From NCBI RefSeq assembly GCF_000155975.1, contig NZ_GG730299.1, positions 2,458,204-2,522,203 on the forward strand: a DNA stretch of 64,000 nt, written 5' to 3'. The position numbers and the translations under genes were made by a program. Numbering within the stretch: position 1 is the first letter of the stretch; each line of letters begins with the position of its first letter. Of the stretch, positions 55,557 to 64,000 are shown one piece after another. This stretch comes from Citrobacter youngae ATCC 29220. GTDB lineage: Bacteria; Pseudomonadota; Gammaproteobacteria; Enterobacterales; Enterobacteriaceae. The notes under the pieces are model-generated. The model was given only the letters and a program-made list of their open reading frames with translations. It was not told the origin of the DNA and searched no databases.

Positions 55557-56351
55557 ATGAACATCACGCAAATCCGTAACGCCACGCAGCGCATCACCTT
55601 TGGCGGCAAAACCTTTCTGATCGATCCGATGCTGGCGGCAAAAGGTGCTTATCCAGGCTTTACCGGAACGGCGCGCGCGGAGATCCGCAACCCAACCGTC
55701 GATCTGCCCGTTGATATCGCAACTCTGCTCAACGTCGATGCGCTGATCGTGACCCATCTGCATCAAGATCACTGGGATGAGGCCGCGGCGCGCATCGTGC
55801 CGAAAGACAAACCGATCTATGTACAAAATGAACAGGATGCGCAGGTGCTGCGAGGTCAGGGGTTTACTCAACTGACGGTACTGACGCACAGCACCAGGCT
55901 GGGCGACATCACGCTGCGCAAAACCGGCGGCCAGCATGGCTCAGATCGCGCTTACGCCATCCCGCAAATGGCGGAACGTTTGGGCGATGCCTGCGGGGTT
56001 ATCTTGCAACATCCGGCGGAAAAAACGCTGTATCTGGTGGGCGACACCATCTGGCGCGATGAGGTGGAAAACAATATGCGGACGTTCCAGCCAGACGTGG
56101 TGATCGTGAACGCCGGTTTTGCCCACGTTATCGGCTTTGGCCCCATCATTATGGGGGCGGAAGATGTGCTGAAAACTCATTTCACGCTGCCCGAAGCACA
56201 AATTGTGGCGACGCATATGGAGGCGATTAACCACTGTCTGCTGACCCGCACGGACCTGAAAGCATATGCCCGTGACAACCAGATTGCGCAATTCGTCAAC
56301 GTGCCGGAAGATGGTGAAACCCTGACTTTTTTAATGCCCGCAGAGGAATGA
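55557..56351 (+). CDS. UlaG-like metallo-beta-lactamase-fold hydrolase
   Basis: From ATG 55557, with GTGGAG upstream, the product has 264 residues. The metal-binding motif of the fold, THLHQDHWD, is present near residue 93, and further ligands fit QHGSDR, VGDTIW and the late ATHMEAINH. The family includes UlaG and many uncharacterised cytoplasmic hydrolases; no signal peptide is present, so it is not a beta-lactamase. It is followed one base later by an AraC-type regulator gene, and the two probably form one transcript. The substrate is unknown. Confidence 0.82.
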   Translation: MNITQIRNATQRITFGGKTFLIDPMLAAKGAYPGFTGTARAEIRNPTVDLPVDIATLLNVDALIVTHLHQDHWDEAAARIVPKDKPIYVQNEQDAQVLRGQGFTQLTVLTHSTRLGDITLRKTGGQHGSDRAYAIPQMAERLGDACGVILQHPAEKTLYLVGDTIWRDEVENNMRTFQPDVVIVNAGFAHVIGFGPIIMGAEDVLKTHFTLPEAQIVATHMEAINHCLLTRTDLKAYARDNQIAQFVNVPEDGETLTFLMPAEE

Positions 56352-56352
56352 T

Positions 56353-57303
56353 ATGCAGCCGCTCAACGTCGCCATCGTCGCCGTGGAAGATTTCAGCCCG
56401 TTTCACTTCTCGGTGCCGTGTATCATTTTCAGTGACAGAGTCGCGGCAAAAAAGCGCTTTGAGGTACAACTGTGCGCCGAACAGCCGGGCATCATCTCTT
56501 CGCAGGATGGCTTTTCCATTACCGCAGCTTACGGCTATGACGCGGTGGCGGCTGCCGACATCGTGGTGCTCCCTTACTGGGGCGCCACCGCGCATCGCCC
56601 CCCACAAAGCCTACTTGATGCGCTCAATCGCGCGCGGCAAAACGGCGCGCAAATTGTCGGGCTGTGTCTGGGGGCGTTCGTCCTCGGCTATGCTGGTCTA
56701 CTGGATGGCAAACGGGCGGCTACGCACTGGGAGTTCGAGCAGGATTTTCAGGCGCGTTTTCCGGCGGCGCGTCTGGATATCAATGCGCTGTACGTGGATG
56801 ATGACGGCATTATTACGTCAGCGGGTACCGCCGCCGCGCTGGATTGCTGTCTGTATGTCATCCGCCAGCGTTTTGGCAGCACGGTGGCGAATCAGATTGC
56901 CCGACGGATGATTGTGCCGCCGCATCGCGAGGGCGGTCAGGCGCAGTTTATCGAACAGCCGGTGGCGAAAAATACCCAGGATCAGCGCATTAACGCCCTG
57001 CTCGACTATTTACGCCAGCATCTCCACGAACCGCATAATCTCGATGCGCTGGCGCAGCGGGTAATGATGAGCCGTCGCACCTTGAGCCGACATTTTATGA
57101 AAGCCACGGGGTCAAGCGTGGCAGAGTGGTTGATTGCCGAGCGCCTGCGTCATAGCCAGGAACTGCTGGAATCCAGCCAGCTACCCGTCGAGCGAATTGC
57201 CGAACGAGTGGGTTTTCAGTCGCCGGTCACCTGGCGTCAGCATTTTAAAGCGCACTTTGGCGTTAGCCCGGCCGAATGGCGCAAAACCTTTCGCGGCGCT
57301 TAG
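56353..57303 (+). CDS. FtrA/GlxA-type AraC-family regulator
   Basis: The product has 316 residues. The N-terminal 190 form a DJ-1/PfpI-like domain, with a cysteine at the nucleophile-elbow position in VGLCLGAFVLG. The C-terminal 105 form an AraC-type double helix-turn-helix (LDALAQRVMMSRRTLSRHF, then VERIAERVGFQSPVTWRQHF and SPAEWRKTFRG). It starts one base after the hydrolase stop, with AGAGGAATG as ribosome site. It likely controls that hydrolase. Its last codons, spelling EWRKTFRGA, are nearly the same DNA that forms the -35 side of the E. coli lacI promoter. Confidence 0.85.
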   Translation: MQPLNVAIVAVEDFSPFHFSVPCIIFSDRVAAKKRFEVQLCAEQPGIISSQDGFSITAAYGYDAVAAADIVVLPYWGATAHRPPQSLLDALNRARQNGAQIVGLCLGAFVLGYAGLLDGKRAATHWEFEQDFQARFPAARLDINALYVDDDGIITSAGTAAALDCCLYVIRQRFGSTVANQIARRMIVPPHREGGQAQFIEQPVAKNTQDQRINALLDYLRQHLHEPHNLDALAQRVMMSRRTLSRHFMKATGSSVAEWLIAERLRHSQELLESSQLPVERIAERVGFQSPVTWRQHFKAHFGVSPAEWRKTFRGA

Positions 57304-57419
57304 ACTCTTTTTTGCGCCAACCAGACGGTGTACCCGGCGCGGTGCGGCTCTTCCATCACCGTCTCGACCACCGCAAAGCCATGCGCAAATACCCCAAAAC
57401 CGTTCCACTGTGGCATCAT
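57300..57419 (-). pseudogene. Possible C-terminal remnant of a lost gene
   Basis: On the minus strand a 39-codon frame ends in VETVMEEPHRAGYTVWLAQK with codon choice like real enterobacterial genes (GTG, CTG-type, GCC, CGC). It overlaps the end of the AraC-family gene by four bases. It has no ribosome site and is too short to be a domain, so it may be the tail of a deleted gene. The evidence is only its protein-like look. Confidence 0.3.
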
Positions 57420-57426
57420 AGCGCGC
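57391..57426 (+). promoter_or_regulatory. Probable lacI promoter region
   Basis: TGGCATCATAGCGCGC (57411-57426) matches the -10 side of the E. coli lacI promoter (TGGCATGATAGCGCCC) at 14 of 16 positions. The -35 place, 17 bases before CATCAT, reads ACCCCA, a poor box, while E. coli has GCGCAA. The promoter should be weak, as is normal for lacI. Confidence 0.6.
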
Positions 57427-57454
57427 AGATAACGTCATAACAGGGGTGATCAAC

Positions 57455-58537
57455 GTGAAACCGGTAACGCTATACGATGTGGCAGACCATGCAGGCGTCT
57501 CTTACCAGACCGTCTCGCGCGTCGTGAATCAGGCCAGCCACGTTTCCGCGAAAACCCGACAAAAAGTTGAGGCCGCGATGGCGGAGCTCAATTACATCCC
57601 TAACCGCGTCGCCCAGCAGCTGGCGGGCAAACAGACTTCGCTGATTGGCGTCGTGACGGCGAACCTTGCCCTGCACGCCCCATCGCAAATCGTTGCCGCC
57701 ATAAAATCCCGCGCCGACCAGTCCGGAGCCAGCGTAGTGATCGCCATGGTCGAGCGCAGCGGCGTTGAAGGATGTAAAGCTGCGGTCCATAACCTGCTTT
57801 CTCAGCGCGTAACCGGGCTTATCATCAACTATCCGCTGGATGAAGCAGACGCCATTGCCGTGGCCGCCGCCTGCGGCACAGTACCGGTACTGTTCCTCGA
57901 TGTCTCTGACCAGACGCCGATTAACAGCGTGATTTTCTCCCATGACGACGGCGCACGCCTCGGCGTTGAGCATCTGGTGCAGCACGGACATCAGCGTATC
58001 GCCCTGCTGAGCGGGCCGCGCACTTCAGTTTCGGCAAGGCTTCGCCATGCGGGGTGGCATAAATATCTGGCGCACTACCAGTTGCAACCCGTTGCGGAGC
58101 TGGAAGGCGACTGGAGCGCGATGTCCGGTTTTCAGCAAACGCTGCATCTGCTAAATGACGGCAACCTCCCTACCGCCATGCTGGTCGCGAACGATCAAAT
58201 GGCGCTGGGCGCGATGCGGGCAATCAGCGAGTTCGGCCTGCGGGTGGCGATGGATATCTCGGTGATCGGCTACGATGACACAGAAGACAGCGCCTGCTAC
58301 ATTCCACCGCTGACCACCATCAGGCAGGATTTTTCGTTATTGGGTGAAACCAGCGTCGACAGGCTGCTGCAACTCCCCCGTGGCGAATCAACCGTGGGCA
58401 ACCAGCTGCTGCCCGTAACCCTGGTGCAGCGCAAAACGGTTTTGCCGCCCGAGACTCAAACCCCCTCTCCCCTGGCGCTGGCGGATTCACTGATCCAGCT
58501 CGCGCGGCAAGTTTCTCAGCTCACACCTAAATTGTGA
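57455..58537 (+). CDS. lacI: LacI, lactose repressor
   Basis: LacI binds the lac operators as a tetramer and leaves them when allolactose binds. The GTG at 57455 gives 360 residues starting with KPVTLYDVADHAGVSYQTVS, the same length and start codon as E. coli; a GTG three codons earlier was rejected. The helix-turn-helix, the hinge NRVAQQLAGKQ, the periplasmic-binding-like core and the C-terminal leucine heptads (LADSLIQLARQVSQL) for tetramer formation are present. The stop codon lies inside operator O3. Confidence 0.97.
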   Translation: MKPVTLYDVADHAGVSYQTVSRVVNQASHVSAKTRQKVEAAMAELNYIPNRVAQQLAGKQTSLIGVVTANLALHAPSQIVAAIKSRADQSGASVVIAMVERSGVEGCKAAVHNLLSQRVTGLIINYPLDEADAIAVAAACGTVPVLFLDVSDQTPINSVIFSHDDGARLGVEHLVQHGHQRIALLSGPRTSVSARLRHAGWHKYLAHYQLQPVAELEGDWSAMSGFQQTLHLLNDGNLPTAMLVANDQMALGAMRAISEFGLRVAMDISVIGYDDTEDSACYIPPLTTIRQDFSLLGETSVDRLLQLPRGESTVGNQLLPVTLVQRKTVLPPETQTPSPLALADSLIQLARQVSQLTPKL

Positions 58538-58550
58538 ACGCATAACAATT
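58530..58550. promoter_or_regulatory. lac operator O3
   Basis: AATTGTGA, then ACGCA, then TAACAATT. This differs from E. coli O1 at only two of 21 positions, whereas E. coli O3 is a weak site with many differences. It overlaps the lacI stop codon. Its centre is 91 bases from that of O1. Confidence 0.88.
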
Positions 58551-58569
58551 GCGTGAGCCAGCTCACTCA
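58550..58569 (+). promoter_or_regulatory. CRP site of the lac promoter
   Basis: CGTGAGCCAGCTCACT corresponds to the E. coli lac CRP site (TGTGAGTTAGCTCACT), keeping the GTGA-N6-TCAC core. It starts at the end of O3 and stands about 60 bases before the transcription start. Confidence 0.85.
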
Positions 58570-58584
58570 TTGAACGCCCTGGCC

Positions 58585-58614
58585 TTTACAGCCTGGATCG
58601 ATTATCCGTATTTT
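58585..58614 (+). promoter_or_regulatory. lacZ promoter
   Basis: The -35 box TTTACA (58585-58590) is the same as in E. coli lac. Eighteen bases later TATTTT (58609-58614) takes the place of TATGTT. Operator O1 begins seven bases downstream. Confidence 0.85.
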
Positions 58615-58620
58615 GATTGA

Positions 58621-61736
<3,116 letters not shown>

Positions 61737-61748
61737 TCACGTTGCTTT

Positions 61749-61814
61749 TGCCGGATGGCGCGGTTTCGCGGCTTATCCGGCCTACGGGGCGCGGTTTCGT
61801 AGGCCGATGTGCCA
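61749..61814. repeat. REP cluster after lacZ
   Basis: TTGCCGGATGGCGCGG, GCGGCTTATCCGGCCTAC and then GTAGGCCGATGTGCC form one full palindromic unit and part of a second. It occupies the place where lacY starts in E. coli. Confidence 0.7.
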
Positions 61815-61914
61815 TCCTCACACGAGGTGTCCTGACCAGGTAGTTTAAGTTCCGGGGACAACCAGCCGCTTTTTTATCGTTATGGTAAAACGGGGCGAGA
61901 AGTCAGGTCATGGC

Positions 61915-62187
61915 ATGAGCAGAAAGACGGTTGCGATAATGGCGCTATTTATCAGCGCATTACTTTCAGGATGTGGCAGCATTAATGCGCGCACGGAAGG
62001 CGAGGATTCGAATACCTATTATGTGGGTACGCACCACGACATTGATAAACTAAAAAATCCAGGCGCTTACGATTATAACTATTTCGATTTAGCGTTGTTA
62101 TTTATCGATGTACCGTTATCTTTTGTGGCGGATACGGTCTATGCGCCGTTTGATTATTATCACGGGCCGTATAAGAAAACGAAATAA
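61915..62187 (+). CDS. YceK/YidQ-family small lipoprotein
   Basis: The product has 90 residues from ATG 61915. A lipoprotein signal peptide ends in the lipobox LLSGC, so the mature protein starts at the cysteine of CGSINART. The rest matches the YceK/YidQ family (DUF1375) pattern: YYVGTHHDID, then LLFIDVPLSFVADTVYAPFDYYHGPY. The Ser after Gly-Cys and lack of Asp at +2 suggest the outer membrane. Function is unknown. A longer start at 61882 has no ribosome site and would spoil the signal peptide. It is convergent with prpE. Confidence 0.82.
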   Translation: MSRKTVAIMALFISALLSGCGSINARTEGEDSNTYYVGTHHDIDKLKNPGAYDYNYFDLALLFIDVPLSFVADTVYAPFDYYHGPYKKTK

Positions 62188-62190
62188 AGC

Positions 62191-62224
62191 ACAGGCCCGG
62201 TCAGCGTCGCGCCACCGGGCCTGT
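62191..62224. terminator. Terminator between the lipoprotein gene and prpE
   Basis: ACAGGCCCGGT (62191-62201) pairs perfectly with ACCGGGCCTGT (62214-62224). It lies between two convergent stops and can serve both genes. Confidence 0.8.
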
Positions 62225-62230
62225 TAATAA

Positions 62231-64000
62231 CTATTCCTCGATCGCCTGGCGGATTTGCTGCAGCGACGCCGGATCGTCAATAGTGGTCAGATCGCCGGGA
62301 TCGCGGCCTTCGCAGATCGCCTGAATCGTCCGCCTGAGCATTTTGCCGGAGCGCGTTTTCGGCAGTTGCGAGACAAACCAGACGTGTGCCGGACGGCCAA
62401 AATTACCAATCTGGCTGTCCACCAGCGCCATAATCGCCTTCTCCTCTGAATGCGCGATGTCGCGATCTTCCAGGCTGTCGCTCTGCTTCGGAATGACAAA
62501 CGCTACCGCCACCTGCCCTTTCAGCGCATCCTTCACGCCGACCACCGCCACTTCGGCGACGTTCGGATAGCTGGAGATACTCTCTTCAATCTCGCGCGTC
62601 CCCAGGCGGTGCCCGGCGACGTTGATCACATCATCCGTACGCCCCAGGATGAAGTAGTAGCCATCAGCATCGCGGATGCCCCAGTCAAAGGTGGCGTATA
62701 CCTGACGGGAAAACAGCGACCAGTAGGTATGCACAAAGCGTTCGTCATCGCCCCAGATGGTCTGGATACAACCCGGCGGCAGCGGCCCTTCAATCACCAG
62801 CATGCCCTTCTCATTCGCCTGACAGGGTTCACCGGTGACCTCATTGAGCAACTGCACGTTATAGCCATACATCGGCACGCCGGGACTACCCAGCCGCGAC
62901 GGGCGGTCGTCCAGCCCACGCGCGATCGCCATAATTGGCCAGCCGGATTCGGTCTGCCAGTAGTTGTCGATAACCGGTACGCCCAGCGTTTGGGTCACCC
63001 AACTGGCGGTCGGTTCGTCCAGCGGCTCACCCGCCAGATACAGTACCTCCAGCGAGGAGAGATCGTGATTGCGGATCTGCGCGGTCGGGAATTTCTTCAG
63101 CACGCGGATGGCCGTTGGCGCGGAGAACATCCGGCTAACCTGATACTTCTCAACAATCTTCCACCATACGCCGCAGTCCGGATACGTTGGCAGCCCTTCG
63201 TACACCACCGTCGCCATCCCTGCCAGCAGCGGGGCATACACGATATACGAATGCCCAACCACCCAGCCGATGTCCGACGCGCAGAAGAACACACCGCCCG
63301 CCTTGCCGCCGAAAATGGTGTCCATCGTGGTTGCCAGCGCGACCGCATAGCCGCCAACGTCACGCTGGACGCCCTTCGGTTTACCGGTTGTCCCGGAAGT
63401 ATAGAGAATGCAGGAGGTTTCATTCGATTCCAGCCACGTCACCGGCACCCGCGCGCCAAGATGCTGTTGGCGCAGCGCGGCAAAGTCGAGGTCGCGCCCC
63501 TCTACCCGCGCCATTTTCGCCAGGCCGCGATCGACCAATACAACATGACGCGGCTGGTGCTGCGCCTGGCTGATCGCATCATCGAGCAGCTTTTTATACG
63601 GCAGGATCTTGCCCCCGCGCGCGCCGGCATCCGCCGAAACGATAATCACCGGTTGGGCGTCGTCGATGCGTGCCGCCACGCTGTGCGAGGCAAAGCCACC
63701 GAACACCACCGAATGGATCGCCCCAATGCGCGCGCAGGCCAGCAGCATAATGTGCGCCTCGGCGATCATCGGCATATACACCAGTACCCTGTCGCCGCGC
63801 TGTACGCCCAGCGACAGCAGCATTGCCGCCGCCACGTTCACTTCGTCGTACAGCTGACGAAAGGTAAAGGTACGCTCTTCTTCGGTTTCAGATGACACGG
63901 CAATCAGCGCCAGCGCCTCGGGCTGTTTCTCCACCCAGCGGTCGATGGCGTTATGGCATAAATTGGTCTTGCCGCCGCAAAACCAGCGGGCAAACGGCGG
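62231..64000 (-). CDS. prpE: PrpE, propionyl-CoA synthetase (5' end cut by window edge)
   Basis: PrpE activates propionate to propionyl-CoA with ATP, feeding the 2-methylcitrate cycle. The frame is open from the window edge to the stop at 62231 and gives 589 residues; compared with 628-residue E. coli PrpE, only about 39 N-terminal residues lie outside. The AMP-forming enzyme motifs are ILYTSGTTGKPKGV, YWQTESGW, TFDWGIRDADGYYFILGRTDD and the acylated-lysine motif PKTRSGKMLRR. In E. coli it ends the prpBCDE operon; the other prp genes should lie just beyond the right edge. Confidence 0.97.
   Translation of the reverse strand, partial: PPFARWFCGGKTNLCHNAIDRWVEKQPEALALIAVSSETEEERTFTFRQLYDEVNVAAAMLLSLGVQRGDRVLVYMPMIAEAHIMLLACARIGAIHSVVFGGFASHSVAARIDDAQPVIIVSADAGARGGKILPYKKLLDDAISQAQHQPRHVVLVDRGLAKMARVEGRDLDFAALRQQHLGARVPVTWLESNETSCILYTSGTTGKPKGVQRDVGGYAVALATTMDTIFGGKAGGVFFCASDIGWVVGHSYIVYAPLLAGMATVVYEGLPTYPDCGVWWKIVEKYQVSRMFSAPTAIRVLKKFPTAQIRNHDLSSLEVLYLAGEPLDEPTASWVTQTLGVPVIDNYWQTESGWPIMAIARGLDDRPSRLGSPGVPMYGYNVQLLNEVTGEPCQANEKGMLVIEGPLPPGCIQTIWGDDERFVHTYWSLFSRQVYATFDWGIRDADGYYFILGRTDDVINVAGHRLGTREIEESISSYPNVAEVAVVGVKDALKGQVAVAFVIPKQSDSLEDRDIAHSEEKAIMALVDSQIGNFGRPAHVWFVSQLPKTRSGKMLRRTIQAICEGRDPGDLTTIDDPASLQQIRQAIEE

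Noticed and set aside
62450-63895. 481-codon open frame on the plus strand
   Set aside because: It lies wholly opposite prpE, has no ribosome site and is rich in Arg and His as expected for the antisense of a GC-rich gene.

Overview
The window is chromosomal DNA from an enterobacterium close to Escherichia, Salmonella and Citrobacter. Gene order from proY to prpE follows the 8-10 minute region of the E. coli map, read in the opposite direction, and most proteins look like near-full-length orthologues of E. coli proteins. A complete lacI-lacZ control region argues against Salmonella. The UhpABC-like/AfuABC cluster and the loss of lacY, frmRAB and codAB argue against E. coli K-12. Citrobacter is the best guess, with C. 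rodentium a plausible candidate, but this is inference. No tRNA, rRNA, CRISPR array, phage gene or intact insertion sequence is visible.

Layout. 1-9.2 kb: amino-acid uptake (proY partial, brnQ), the phosphate two-component system (phoR, phoB) with a Pho box, and the divergent DNA-repair nuclease sbcDC. 9.4-17.4 kb: araJ, mak, rdgC, ppnP, the aroL-yaiA-aroM shikimate operon, yaiI, an ERIC element, proC and the diguanylate cyclase dgcC. 17.5-27.9 kb: phosphate-starvation genes (psiF, phoA, iraP), an extra MdtG-like efflux gene, ddlA, yaiZ, yaiY, yaiW, sbmA, ampH and iprA. 28-36 kb: a large autotransporter adhesin (EhaB/UpaC type), hemB and the taurine operon tauABCD. 36-45 kb is accessory: a UhpA/UhpB-like two-component pair, a UhpC-like transporter/sensor broken by one in-frame amber codon, a fused-permease ABC transporter (afuABC) and mmuM without its transporter mmuP. 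45-53.7 kb: the complete 3-phenylpropionate (mhp) catabolic operon with its regulator mhpR. 53.8-57.4 kb: a five-gene island between mhpR and lacI. 57.5-61.7 kb: lacI-lacZ with all three operators but no lacY or lacA. 61.9-64 kb: a small lipoprotein gene and the start-truncated prpE.

How the genes fit together. PhoBR controls phoA, psiF and iraP. The Uhp-like sensor genes sit directly upstream of afuABC, which suggests that external sugar phosphate is sensed and then imported. tauABCD recovers sulfur from taurine, and mhp turns phenylpropionates into pyruvate, acetyl-CoA and succinate.

The most interesting observation concerns the mhpR-lacI interval. The last codons of the AraC-family gene just upstream of lacI are nearly the same bases that form the -35 half of the E. 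coli lacI promoter. The E. coli mhpR-lacI junction, including part of its lacI promoter, therefore looks like a deletion scar of an arrangement that this genome still keeps.
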